Below are positions 36,918-45,292 of a stretch of DNA of 64,000 nt, piece by piece. A program made the translations under genes and the position numbers. Position 1 is the stretch's first letter, and each line of letters starts with the position of its first letter. Origin of the DNA: Paenibacillus planticolens (GTDB taxonomy: Bacteria > Bacillota > Bacilli > Paenibacillales > NBRC-103111); contig NZ_WHNZ01000018.1 in NCBI RefSeq assembly GCF_013141725.1, forward strand, positions 35,790 through 99,789. Direction: 5' to 3'. Below the pieces are notes generated by a model. The model was not told where the DNA came from and searched no databases. It saw only the letters and a list, made by a program, of their open reading frames with translations.

Positions 36918-37931
36918 TTAGATTAAGTTTTGACAGTCCAGCAATGTATGCAGTTCTGATTTAGTCATAGGCTTCTGTATTTCTGAACTATAACTCTTTT
37001 GCTGAGCCAGAGTAGCTCCTTCATATTCTTTAAAATCTTTTATAAACATATTCCTAATCATAAACATATCGTTAAACTCATAAGCATGCTGGGATTCCTC
37101 TTCTGTCATTAGCTCTTCAAACATTTTCTCACCAGGTCTTAAGCCGATCTCTTTTATAGATATTTCGTTTTGAGAGATACCAAGTTTCAGGGATACCTTA
37201 GGAACTAATACATCGACCAGGTCTTTTAATAAAACTACTGGCATTTTTAAAACGAAAATCTCTCCACCTTGTGATCGTTTCATTGCTTCAATTGTTAAAT
37301 CAGTCGCTTGCTGTAAGGACATCATGAATCTGCTCATACTTAAATTAGTTACCGTTATTTCTCGTTTGTTTTCTATTTGCCATTTAAAAAGAGGAATAAC
37401 AGATCCACGAGATCCCATCACGTTCCCAAATCTTACAGCAGCAAAGGTGGTTTCCTTAGAACCCGTTTGATTTTGCGCAGCTGCAATCAGTCGTTCCGCC
37501 ATAAGCTTTGATGCTCCATATGTATTTATAGGAGCTATTGCTTTATCAGTGCTTGTAAATATGGTTTTCTTGACACCCGTATTTAATGAGGATTGGATTA
37601 CATTTTGTGTTCCAATAATATTTGTTTGTACTGCTTCAAAAGGATTGTACTCACAAGATGGAACATGTTTCATGGCAGCTACATGAAAGACATAATCTAT
37701 ATCTTGCATTGCCCTCTCTACCCTTGCCAAATCTCTAACATCACCAATAAAATAACGTATATTTTTATATTCCGAAAAAAGCTGCTGGAGCTCAAATTGC
37801 TTATATTCATCTCTACTTAGAATTCGGACAACTGCTGGCTTGTCTTTTAAAATAGTTTTTAGTAAGCTTACTCCTATAGTTCCTGTTCCTCCGATAATTA
37901 ACACTTTCTTATTATTAAAGTATCCTTCCAG
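36918..37931 (-). CDS. pseB: UDP-N-acetylglucosamine 4,6-dehydratase, PseB-like (CTG start likely)
   Basis: About 337 aa if started at CTG 37931, nine bases after AGGAGG; that gives LEGYFNNKKVLIIGGTGTIG, matching the family N-terminus. The first ATG/GTG-type start (37904) would cut off the residues before the Rossmann loop. STDKAIAPINTYGASK holds the Asp/Lys and YxxxK residues of PseB, and GLRPGEKMFEEL is conserved near the C-terminus. It forms the 4-keto-6-deoxy UDP sugar used by the aminotransferase. An inverting (PseB) or retaining enzyme cannot be told apart by eye. Confidence 0.85.
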   Translation of the reverse strand: MEGYFNNKKVLIIGGTGTIGVSLLKTILKDKPAVVRILSRDEYKQFELQQLFSEYKNIRYFIGDVRDLARVERAMQDIDYVFHVAAMKHVPSCEYNPFEAVQTNIIGTQNVIQSSLNTGVKKTIFTSTDKAIAPINTYGASKLMAERLIAAAQNQTGSKETTFAAVRFGNVMGSRGSVIPLFKWQIENKREITVTNLSMSRFMMSLQQATDLTIEAMKRSQGGEIFVLKMPVVLLKDLVDVLVPKVSLKLGISQNEISIKEIGLRPGEKMFEELMTEEESQHAYEFNDMFMIRNMFIKDFKEYEGATLAQQKSYSSEIQKPMTKSELHTLLDCQNLI

Positions 37932-37966
37932 TTTGATTGCCCTCCTTACTCTATTGTCTTTTGAAA

Positions 37967-38599
37967 TTATTGTTTTTCTAAAAGATACATTTGGTCTATG
38001 TTCATATCCTTTAAATACGGGTATTTAACTTCTTTAACAAGCTTTAAATTATCAAACCGCTTTATAAACAGTTCTGAAAAATTAGTTTTCCACATTTTAT
38101 TACCATTTCCACGGTAATCAATTTCTTCATAATGATCCGAGTAATACTCAAAACCCCATATATACTTTTTACTTACGCGAACCATCTCTTCCATTGCTAT
38201 ATATATATCCTTTGGAGAAATATGTATCAAGACACCACTTGTATATACTAAATCAAAAAAATTATCTTTAAAAGGCAAATCAAAAGCTGAACCTTGTAAG
38301 ATATTAATATTTCTAGTAGAGGCTTTTGCTTTCTCGATAGCATATTCTTGCAGTTCGATGCCAAATAAATTAGTGTAACCTGCAGCTTGTAAGCAAGCCA
38401 ATTGATTCCCTGTGTTACAACCGACCTCCAAGACCCCTGAAATATCCAACATCCCTAAAAATTGTTCATTCATTTCAGTGCGAGAAACACCAAACTGTTG
38501 GTTATAGAACTCATCGAGTTCTTTTGGGTTATACGTATTCCTATCTGTATAATTAGCTCCGAAATGTCCAATCCAAAAATTCATTTGTTCTGTTTCCAT
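37967..38599 (-). CDS. SAM-dependent methyltransferase, pseudaminate-associated type
   Basis: 210 aa. The Rossmann SAM site LEVGCNTGNQLACLQAAGYT is preceded by the FWIGHFGANYTDRN signature seen in methylases linked to pseudaminic-acid clusters. LVYTSGVLIHISPKD is motif IV-like. It probably O- or N-methylates the flagellar sugar or an intermediate. It lies between the PseB-like gene and the Maf gene, 6 bp after the latter. Its atom of methylation is not known. Confidence 0.78.
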   Translation of the reverse strand: METEQMNFWIGHFGANYTDRNTYNPKELDEFYNQQFGVSRTEMNEQFLGMLDISGVLEVGCNTGNQLACLQAAGYTNLFGIELQEYAIEKAKASTRNINILQGSAFDLPFKDNFFDLVYTSGVLIHISPKDIYIAMEEMVRVSKKYIWGFEYYSDHYEEIDYRGNGNKMWKTNFSELFIKRFDNLKLVKEVKYPYLKDMNIDQMYLLEKQ

Positions 38600-38605
38600 A
38601 CCTCT

Positions 38606-40474
38606 TCACACCCCGGAATTCTTTACTTTTGCTACTTCCTTAGAGAACAGTTCACAATAATCCATGTGAGTTAAACATTCGTAGATATATTTGCCGAAAA
38701 CATCCAATAATAATCTTGCTTTTTTAATAGGATCATTGCATTGTTTAATTTCTGGAGATGCTTTTAATAACATGTCAAACTGAACACGATTCATCGGTTG
38801 AACGTAAACTTTATAGTAGTCATTGTTAATAATTTTATTTATTAACTTATCCCATTTTGGGAATAATTGGTTTATTAATGGGCTATTATTGCTTTTAATT
38901 AAAGAATCGAAACGCTTTAAAATATCCACTGCGTCTTGGAACATTCTCTTTACTAAAAGTAGCTCTTTTTCCATCTCTCTAATAAATCGAGAAATTTCAG
39001 ACTGATTATACGTCGTTTTCCTACTTGTATACCAATGTTCTAGTCCAATTGTATTATTTTCAATATTTTTCATTACCTCATAGAGTGCCATAAAAGTAGT
39101 TCCTTCAATATGAGCTCCACCCTGCGTTGTATTTATAATTGATTTATTTTTATAAGTGGAAATTAGCATCTCCATATGCAAACGCATCATATTTAAATTC
39201 CGCATAGTGGGTATATTTTCACCATTCACACTTCTTACCCAAATATAGTCTGCCTGCTCAGCCTCTGATACCTCAGTACTACGAAGCTTGTATTCAATGC
39301 CTTTACTATAGAATTGATTATTTCGAATTGCCAGGTTCTGTCCCACTAAAATAATCGGGCTGCAGCCTAACTTAAGTAAAATTTCGAGCGTTACAACGGC
39401 AATTGAAGGAGCATCTGTTACAAACTTTTCTTCTTTAAAAATGCTTTCCTTCTGTAAATAGTGTCTAGAAACACTATCTTGACTTGTAATAGCGTGTACT
39501 TTAGGCCCAGGGTATTGAGTCAATACCTCGTAATAAACGGAACTTCCAAAAATAAGAGGAATTGAATCAATTTTTTTCTCGACTATTTCCTGATAAACAA
39601 GTTTGTTATGAGGATTCGGGTCATATGTGCATAACGCATCAGGAATAATATTGTGAGAAAGCAACACTTTATTAGCGGAGCCAACAGCAAAAATAAAGGC
39701 CTGCCGATGCTTTGCAATCTCTTTAAGATGTAATATTTCTTCTTCCAGAGAAGGTCCTGCTGAAACAATAATAACTGGCTTCGAATTAAATACTTCCGAG
39801 TATTCAAATATATTGGGACTGTTCAATACAAATTTAAAATTATTGGCACTGTTTAAAACCCACAGTTTTTCAAATGCATGGTTGGCATTAATTGTTCCCC
39901 GAAAATTTGTAACTACTTCCGTAAATTTATTCATAAAAGTGGTCGTTTGATTCTCAAAATACCTATCATAGGATGGAAGTGTTATAATTAGTACTTCGCC
40001 AGTTAACGATTTGAGAAACTCTCCGATATAATAAGAGATGTTATCTTCATTTGTTTGTAAGATGATGTTTTGAATTTGCTTGAAGTTCCAGCCTTTTAAT
40101 GATCTATGACTTAACCATTGGTATGCAAATGTAAGGTTTGGCTCATAGAGTGTAACTGGTACATCTTTATATTTATTAAGAAATGCCTCAACATGATAGC
40201 CCAATCCTATACCATAAAAAAACACATGGTCGTAATTAGAAACTTCGTCCTCATATTTTGAAATGATGTTCTCTGCTTCTTTTCTAGGATCATATTGACT
40301 ATGGATATATTGCTTCCTCTCCTCGATTGATAGCATTGCTAGAGTAGGCAAATTATTTTTTGACATGGTTACTTCGGATTTGAAACTATTCTCATGAGGT
40401 TCAAGAGCCTTTAACACGGCTAAGACAGCTGGAAACTTCTCTCTGAGTGCCATAACATTGTCAGCTATAATCAT
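38606..40474 (-). CDS. Motility accessory factor (Maf)-type flagellin glycosyltransferase
   Basis: 622 aa from the ATG at 40474 after TTGAGGAAG; a TTG five codons earlier is less likely. The central MAF/DUF115 domain (about 200-450) has PVIIVSAGPSLEEEILHL, DALCTYDPNPHN and the VGQNLAIRNNQFYSKGIE segment of Maf proteins, which move CMP-nonulosonates onto flagellin Ser/Thr. The ends are helical. Its position just before the sugar-making genes and downstream of hag supports that role. The sequence is AT-rich compared with hag. Confidence 0.86.
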   Translation of the reverse strand: MIIADNVMALREKFPAVLAVLKALEPHENSFKSEVTMSKNNLPTLAMLSIEERKQYIHSQYDPRKEAENIISKYEDEVSNYDHVFFYGIGLGYHVEAFLNKYKDVPVTLYEPNLTFAYQWLSHRSLKGWNFKQIQNIILQTNEDNISYYIGEFLKSLTGEVLIITLPSYDRYFENQTTTFMNKFTEVVTNFRGTINANHAFEKLWVLNSANNFKFVLNSPNIFEYSEVFNSKPVIIVSAGPSLEEEILHLKEIAKHRQAFIFAVGSANKVLLSHNIIPDALCTYDPNPHNKLVYQEIVEKKIDSIPLIFGSSVYYEVLTQYPGPKVHAITSQDSVSRHYLQKESIFKEEKFVTDAPSIAVVTLEILLKLGCSPIILVGQNLAIRNNQFYSKGIEYKLRSTEVSEAEQADYIWVRSVNGENIPTMRNLNMMRLHMEMLISTYKNKSIINTTQGGAHIEGTTFMALYEVMKNIENNTIGLEHWYTSRKTTYNQSEISRFIREMEKELLLVKRMFQDAVDILKRFDSLIKSNNSPLINQLFPKWDKLINKIINNDYYKVYVQPMNRVQFDMLLKASPEIKQCNDPIKKARLLLDVFGKYIYECLTHMDYCELFSKEVAKVKNSGV

Positions 40475-40485
40475 ATTGAACTTCC

Positions 40486-41055
40486 TCAATTTTCGTTATA
40501 TTCGCTAATATACTTTTCAAAAAGCGTTTCTAATTCGTACTCAATAAGATCCCCTATCAAGCCAAAATCCTTTACTTCCAGAGCTTCACCTAATTCTGAA
40601 ATTATCTTACTTAATGTATTAATTACTTGATACGTCTCTATCTGTGAGTTCTTATTTAAATAGGATAACTTCTGAAAGGCTGTCATAAGCCATTCAAGTC
40701 CCTCCATCAGTAATGAAAATTGCACCCAAGTCTCACTTTTAGGGCCTTGATGGAATTGCTTAGCTAGAATACGCAATTCGTCCTTTGCTCTCTTTAAGTA
40801 TGATTGAATAGCAAGCAATACATCCTTAGTAATCTCTGCTTCTGGTTTCATTATTACTTGCACCTCATTCATATCCTTACTAACTTTAATCCAAATCTCT
40901 TCATCAATTTCTTCGAATAATTGACCATCTACAAGAATATGACTAAAAACCAGAGATTTACTCTCAGCGAGATTCTCAATTAAAGTGAATAAATTAGTAT
41001 AAGAAAGATCGTTATTCTCAAAGTTCCAAATTTCATCATTAATCGTAAGCTTCAT
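40486..41055 (-). CDS. Unrecognised flagellar-island protein
   Basis: 189 aa, acidic, with no signal peptide or membrane segment. The N-terminal 75 residues look beta-rich (MKLTINDEIWNFENND, SHILVDGQLFEEI); the remainder is helical and rich in Leu/Glu/Lys. I do not recognise a family. A CCGATAT sigma-D -10 box lies 37 bp upstream, and it is the first gene of the glycosylation operon, 12 bp before the Maf gene. A chaperone or regulator for flagellin modification is one guess among several; nothing in the sequence proves it. Confidence 0.75.
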   Translation of the reverse strand: MKLTINDEIWNFENNDLSYTNLFTLIENLAESKSLVFSHILVDGQLFEEIDEEIWIKVSKDMNEVQVIMKPEAEITKDVLLAIQSYLKRAKDELRILAKQFHQGPKSETWVQFSLLMEGLEWLMTAFQKLSYLNKNSQIETYQVINTLSKIISELGEALEVKDFGLIGDLIEYELETLFEKYISEYNEN

Positions 41056-41091
41056 ATGCTGCCCCCTAATTTAACATTCCTAGTATTATCT

Positions 41092-41098
41092 ATATCGG
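41092..41098 (-). promoter_or_regulatory. Sigma-D -10 element before the glycosylation operon
   Basis: CCGATAT on the minus strand; the -35 box is weak. This would tie the island to flagellar sigma-D control. Confidence 0.5.
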
Positions 41099-41171
41099 TA
41101 TTTAAGGTATATAAATGTAGATTTACTATAGTTTTTAAAGTTTTCTTTTAAAAAAGTGTTACTTCAAGACT

Positions 41172-41203
41172 AAAAAAAGAGGTCCCCATCTTAGGGAACC
41201 CCT
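41172..41203 (-). terminator. Terminator of hag
   Basis: A 10-bp stem with G-U pairs (AGGGGTTCCC with GGGGACCTCT) is followed by T7 on the minus strand. Confidence 0.92.
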
Positions 41204-41217
41204 TTTCTATCTTAATA

Positions 41218-42837
41218 TTAACGCAGCAGTTGAAGTACGCCTTGTGGTTGTTGGTTAGCTTGTGCAAGCATAGCTTGTGCAGCTTGAGAGAGAATGTTGT
41301 TTTTCGTGAAATCCATCATTTCTTTTGCCATATCAACATCACGGATACGGGATTCAGCTGAAGTCAAGTTCTCAGAAGCTGTTTGCAAGTTGTTGATTGT
41401 ATGCTCCAAACGGTTTTGTACTGCCCCCATTTTGGAACGTGTAGCGGATACGTTTTTGATAGCAGAATCCAAAGAAGTCAAAGCTTGGGATGCACTACTT
41501 GCTGTGGAGATATCTACAGCGGACAATCCAAGAGCAGCTGTACGCATATCGCCGATTCCGAAGCTAATCGTTTGACCGCGGTTTGCACCAATTTGGAATG
41601 TTACACCACCATTACCAGTAGCTTCGGTTTGTGCTTGACTCAAACCAAGATCTTGAACGAACGATTTTCCTGTTTTATCAGAAAGAACGAGTGGCCCATT
41701 CTCATTTGTTACTAAAAGTCTACCATCGGAGCTTACATTTACTTGGACATCTGTGATGAATCCTTCTTGACCGGAAGTCAATTTGGATACTCCGTTTGCA
41801 CCGGAAATTGCATTATTGATAGCTGTTTGCAATTTAAGAGCAACACTAGCCATAGTATCATTACTTCCGATACCTGAAATAGTAATCTCCATATTAGTAC
41901 CTGCAAGCTTCATCATGAACGTTGATCCACTTGCAATCGCAGTACCGTTGTAGTTTGTAGTACCAGCAGCAGATGTACCGCCAGCTGCACCCATGATTTT
42001 ATCATTTAGGACTGCATTTGCAGTAAGGCTAGTATCAATACTGGAATCGATACCTTTTGATCCACTTTCAAGAACTAGTTTGCCAGCAGTATCAACGTAT
42101 CCAGTGATGTGAGCAACATTCTTACCGGATGCATCGATTGCTTCATTGATTTTTTGTACAATCAAATCTTTAGCTTTGTTTTGAGTGCTAGTATCAGTCG
42201 AGATACCTTTCAGAACATTTCTCTCATCAGTAGTTAGGTTCTGCCATTGAACTTTAATCTCTGAACCATCAATTTTGATAGTTTCTTCGATAAAGTTAGC
42301 ATCCGCCGGTTTACCAGAGGCCATAGTACCGGAACCTGTTGCTTTTCCGGCAGTCAGTTTAGCGATTTGTGCACCTGTTGTTGTATCAACAGCAACATTC
42401 GCGCCACCAGCAGATTTCAAGTTACCATTCAACAACTTCTGAGTATTGAACTCAGTTGTGTTACCGATACGGTCGATTTCGTCTTTCAGCTGTTTAACCT
42501 CTTCTTGAAGAGCTGCACGGTCGTCAGCTGTGTTCGTTCCGTTTGCGGATTGGTCAGCCAATTCGCGCATACGTTGAAGGATGGAGTGAGTTTCGTTCAA
42601 TGCACCCTCAGCTGTTTGGATCAAGGAGATACCGTCTTGAGCATTCTTAGCAGCCATATCCAAACCACGGATTTGTGCTCTCATTTTCTCGGAGATTGCT
42701 AGACCTGCTGCATCGTCGCCAGCGCGGTTGATGCGAAGACCGGAAGACAATTTCTCAAGGGATTTGCTTGCTGCTGCTGTGTTACCAGTCAATTGACGGT
42801 GAGTGTTCGCTGCTGCGATATTGTGATTAATTCTCAT
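41218..42837 (-). CDS. hag: Flagellin with large central domain
   Basis: 539 aa, against about 300 for B. subtilis Hag. The D0/D1 ends are well conserved: [16 protein letters not shown] and [20 protein letters not shown] at the N-terminus, [17 protein letters not shown] and [19 protein letters not shown] at the C-terminus. Residues about 145-430 are a variable Ser/Thr/Ala/Gly-rich insert forming outer domains, suitable for O-glycosylation by the neighbouring Maf system. Its mRNA has a hairpin leader with CsrA-type sites. The gene lies between csrA and the glycosylation island. Confidence 0.96.
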   Translation of the reverse strand: MRINHNIAAANTHRQLTGNTAAASKSLEKLSSGLRINRAGDDAAGLAISEKMRAQIRGLDMAAKNAQDGISLIQTAEGALNETHSILQRMRELADQSANGTNTADDRAALQEEVKQLKDEIDRIGNTTEFNTQKLLNGNLKSAGGANVAVDTTTGAQIAKLTAGKATGSGTMASGKPADANFIEETIKIDGSEIKVQWQNLTTDERNVLKGISTDTSTQNKAKDLIVQKINEAIDASGKNVAHITGYVDTAGKLVLESGSKGIDSSIDTSLTANAVLNDKIMGAAGGTSAAGTTNYNGTAIASGSTFMMKLAGTNMEITISGIGSNDTMASVALKLQTAINNAISGANGVSKLTSGQEGFITDVQVNVSSDGRLLVTNENGPLVLSDKTGKSFVQDLGLSQAQTEATGNGGVTFQIGANRGQTISFGIGDMRTAALGLSAVDISTASSASQALTSLDSAIKNVSATRSKMGAVQNRLEHTINNLQTASENLTSAESRIRDVDMAKEMMDFTKNNILSQAAQAMLAQANQQPQGVLQLLR

Positions 42838-42841
42838 TTTT

Positions 42842-42881
42842 CTTCCTCCTGAAGGTTCGTTTGATCCACGTCCATGTGGAT
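42842..42881 (-). promoter_or_regulatory. Putative CsrA-binding sites in the hag leader
   Basis: ATCCACATGGACGTGGAT (42864-42881) forms a 6-bp hairpin whose ATGGAC loop shows the GGA that CsrA binds. A second GGA is in the Shine-Dalgarno AGGAGGAAG (42842-42850). The pair resembles the two-site arrangement in B. subtilis hag. Confidence 0.65.
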
Positions 42882-42895
42882 TTATTTGTAGGTTT

Positions 42896-42921
42896 ACAAG
42901 CAGGTCGGCCGCCCAGCTTGT
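42896..42921 (-). other. 5' GC-rich hairpin of the hag leader
   Basis: ACAAGC and GCTTGT flank an inner GG.CGGCCG.CC stem, close to the predicted transcript start, where it could protect the mRNA from decay. Confidence 0.6.
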
Positions 42922-42937
42922 TGTCCCAATGATATAT

Positions 42938-42965
42938 ATATCGTCTAAGCGTTTCCCAAAGTTTA
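42938..42965 (-). promoter_or_regulatory. Sigma-D promoter of hag
   Basis: TAAA (42962-42965) and GACGATAT (42938-42945), 16 bp apart, fit TAAA-N15-GCCGATAA with minor changes. Confidence 0.7.
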
Positions 42966-42973
42966 TAGCTAAA

Positions 42974-43002
42974 ATAAAAAAAATGTCGACTTGTGGCCGA
43001 CA
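42974..43002 (-). terminator. Terminator of csrA
   Basis: TGTCG pairs with CGACA on the minus strand and runs into T8, ending just before the hag -35 box. Confidence 0.8.
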
Positions 43003-43009
43003 CTTTCAT

Positions 43010-43240
43010 TTATTTGGATCTATTCATTAGTTTACTTAGGTTCATTGGACTAATTGAACTAGCTGTAGCTTCTTTATTCGACTCCTGGATTTGCTGAAAT
43101 ATTTCCTTTCGAAACACTTCTACTTGCTTCGGAGCCTTTATGCCGACACGAATCGTGTCACCTTCGCTGCCAAGTATGACAATTTCAATTTGATCGCCGA
43201 TCATGATCGACTCGCCTTTTTTCCTAGCCAGAACCAGCAT
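43010..43240 (-). CDS. csrA: Carbon storage regulator / translational repressor CsrA
   Basis: 76 aa from the ATG at 43240 ([20 protein letters not shown]), downstream of GGGGTGAGG. It is the dimeric RNA-binding repressor that blocks the hag ribosome site. RNA-contacting Arg/Leu residues at the N-terminus and the [14 protein letters not shown] segment are present, with a Ser/Asn-rich tail. It starts within a few bases of the fliW end, so both are made together, and it lies directly upstream of its target hag. Confidence 0.96.
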   Translation of the reverse strand: MLVLARKKGESIMIGDQIEIVILGSEGDTIRVGIKAPKQVEVFRKEIFQQIQESNKEATASSISPMNLSKLMNRSK

Positions 43241-43245
43241 GCTCC

Positions 43246-43692
43246 TCACCCCTCCACTTGCGCTGCTTCACCCAACACAATTTCATGTTTGACGTTATAT
43301 TCAGAATCATGCAGAATAACTTGCTTAGCCATCTTCGATTTCACATTCCAAATGATCGGAGCCAAAAGATTCAAAGTAAATTTAGTAAAATCACTGTTTA
43401 CCGTAACGACAGACCAGACGATAACATCATCAGCTGTCTCAATTTTTAATTCCTCCAGTAAGCTATCGGATAGATGAATGTCATACTCTTTGAAAAATAG
43501 AAAAGGATCCGTTACAAGAAATGAAAGATCGCCGTTCTGAACGGACTGAATGTATGAGAATGGAGCGCTATCTTCAGGTTGAACCAAAGTAAACTTTGTT
43601 AACCCCTCGAATCCTGGAACACCTTGCGTAAATGTAACAACTTCGGACTCTTGAACGTCTAACTCGCCAAAGAACAAAGTAGAAATGTGCAT
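43246..43692 (-). CDS. fliW: Flagellar assembly factor FliW
   Basis: 148 aa with [14 protein letters not shown] and the PDFAPFxY-like region ([11 protein letters not shown]) of FliW. FliW binds CsrA and flagellin alternately: free flagellin takes FliW away, so CsrA shuts off hag. It precedes csrA with a translationally coupled junction. The gene follows a terminator but has a promoter whose start point lies inside that terminator. Confidence 0.95.
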   Translation of the reverse strand: MHISTLFFGELDVQESEVVTFTQGVPGFEGLTKFTLVQPEDSAPFSYIQSVQNGDLSFLVTDPFLFFKEYDIHLSDSLLEELKIETADDVIVWSVVTVNSDFTKFTLNLLAPIIWNVKSKMAKQVILHDSEYNVKHEIVLGEAAQVEG

Positions 43693-43722
43693 GTCTCAAG
43701 CTCCTTCAATACATTTTAAAAT

Positions 43723-43752
43723 AAAAAAAGCCATAGAAATCATCTATAGCCT
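43723..43752 (-). terminator. Terminator after the DUF6470 gene
   Basis: AGGCTATAGA pairs imperfectly with TTCTATGGCT around a short loop, followed by T7 on the minus strand. Confidence 0.8.
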
Positions 43753-43753
43753 G

Positions 43754-43781
43754 ATTATAACGCTTTATGTTCTGAAATCAA
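43754..43781 (-). promoter_or_regulatory. Sigma-A-like promoter of fliW-csrA
   Basis: TTGATT (43776-43781) and TATAAT (43754-43759), 16 bp apart, give a start near 43747, within the left arm of the terminator at 43723-43752. Confidence 0.55.
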
Positions 43782-44334
43782 TTTGTGGCGGTGTAATTTC
43801 TACCTTAGGGTACTGCCGCATATAAATGTCAAGTTTCCCGCGAGTGTAGTCAATCTCGGGATTATTCACTTGAGCATTCACGTTGATTTTACCATCCGTA
43901 ACGTTTATTTCTGCTTTGTGCGCAGTATATGTAATATCGACATTATCGTAGCCTGCTTCGCCATAATAATCAAACTGCGGACGACTGATGCTTAAGTCTT
44001 TTGCAATTTCAGCAATCGCATTCCCACCCAAGTGGATAGCTGCCATGCGATTACCGTCTTCAACCCGGCGGGCAATGCCTTGCATCGCAATCTCGTGGCA
44101 CTGAGAATAAATCCGGCTTAAAGCCGTGAGGATTGGACCTTGGCCTAGTGCGTCCCAAGCGCGGCTTTGATCAATTTCAAGCTCGCCCCTCGGCTGACGG
44201 ATATCTAGTTTAGGCCGTTCCACTTGCATCTCATACGTAGCACGCGGCTGCCTGATGTCCTGCTGCCCAAGGTCTGCGTCGATCCCGATGAGAGCCGGCT
44301 GCTGGCTTATTTGTATTTGAGGAATACTAGGCAT
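43765..44334 (-). CDS. DUF6470 family protein (YviE-like)
   Basis: 189 aa from the ATG at 44334 after AGGAGGCGGTTGTG. It contains the family's repeating QISQQPALIGI, DIRQPR and PEIDYTRGKLDIYMRQYP stretches, giving a mix of amphipathic beta strands and one helical part (about 60-110). It holds the same place as B. subtilis yviE, between flgL and fliW. Function is unknown; the position in the late flagellar operon is the only clue. Confidence 0.88.
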   Translation of the reverse strand: MPSIPQIQISQQPALIGIDADLGQQDIRQPRATYEMQVERPKLDIRQPRGELEIDQSRAWDALGQGPILTALSRIYSQCHEIAMQGIARRVEDGNRMAAIHLGGNAIAEIAKDLSISRPQFDYYGEAGYDNVDITYTAHKAEINVTDGKINVNAQVNNPEIDYTRGKLDIYMRQYPKVEITPPQIDFRT

Positions 44335-44359
44335 CACAACCGCCTCCTATTTGAGATTA

Positions 44360-45259
44360 TTAGCGAAGGAAATCCACTAGCGTTGGTACAATAACTTTAG
44401 ATCCTGCAGACAATGAGGCTTGATATACATTTTCTTCCATTTTTAAGTTGGTTATAACAAGCGACATGTCCGCATCCTCCGTCTTGGACTGCAAACTTTG
44501 CAGGTTAATGCCAATATCCTTGAGGCGATCCTCGGCAAGCTGTACCCGGTTTGTTTTTGCCCCGATATCTGCCCTAGCCCCTAGAACTCCGCTCATTCGT
44601 GCATCCATGAGTTCAATTGACTTCTGAATACCTGACGTGTTGTTTGTCGATAACGAAGTAGACAGATCTTTTAATATCTGAAAAGCATTATTTTGCATGC
44701 CGGATGCACCAAACACCTGCTCGGCCGTCTTGTTCATTGCAATTTGAACGCCTGCGCCGATTTCGAACTTAATCTCGCCATTGTCCGTTACAGCATTAGC
44801 TGCATTATCTGGGTCAGGAAAAGGGGGTTTATCCGTAATTTGCCCATTGAAAATATACTTGCCGTTAAATTGGCTGTTCCCGATATTGGTCAACTGATTG
44901 TATAACTGATCAATCTCAATCTTCATCGCGTTCAGTGACTCTTCTGAATTTGTCCCATTGGCAGCAGCTACAGCCAGCTCACGCGCTCTTTGCATAACCT
45001 GCCCCGTCTGGTCCAACATGGTATCCGTATAATCTAAAAACGACACCGTAGCATCTACGTTTCTTTGATACTGGTCGTTAGTTTCGAGCTCACTGCGATA
45101 ACGCATAGAGAAGCTGATTCCAACCGGATCGTCTGACGGCTTATTGATTCTGCGACCTGTTGAAAGCTGATCTTGCAGTTTATCCATCCGAGATAAATTC
45201 GTATTTAAATTGCGCAGCAATTGTGTATTGAGCATGCCTTGCGTAACGCGTAATGCCAT
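44360..45259 (-). CDS. flgL: Flagellar hook-associated protein 3
   Basis: 299 aa. Flagellin-like N-terminus ALRVTQGMLNTQLLRNLNTN and LSTGRRINKPSDDPVGISFS, with a C-terminal helix ending SLSAGSKVIVPTLVDFLR. FlgL joins the hook-FlgK junction to the filament. Length is normal for the family. It follows flgK by 33 bp and has a GAGGTGAAATAAG ribosome site. Confidence 0.95.
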   Translation of the reverse strand: MALRVTQGMLNTQLLRNLNTNLSRMDKLQDQLSTGRRINKPSDDPVGISFSMRYRSELETNDQYQRNVDATVSFLDYTDTMLDQTGQVMQRARELAVAAANGTNSEESLNAMKIEIDQLYNQLTNIGNSQFNGKYIFNGQITDKPPFPDPDNAANAVTDNGEIKFEIGAGVQIAMNKTAEQVFGASGMQNNAFQILKDLSTSLSTNNTSGIQKSIELMDARMSGVLGARADIGAKTNRVQLAEDRLKDIGINLQSLQSKTEDADMSLVITNLKMEENVYQASLSAGSKVIVPTLVDFLR

Positions 45260-45292
45260 CTTATTTCACCTCATATCAAGTGTGTCAAGCTA

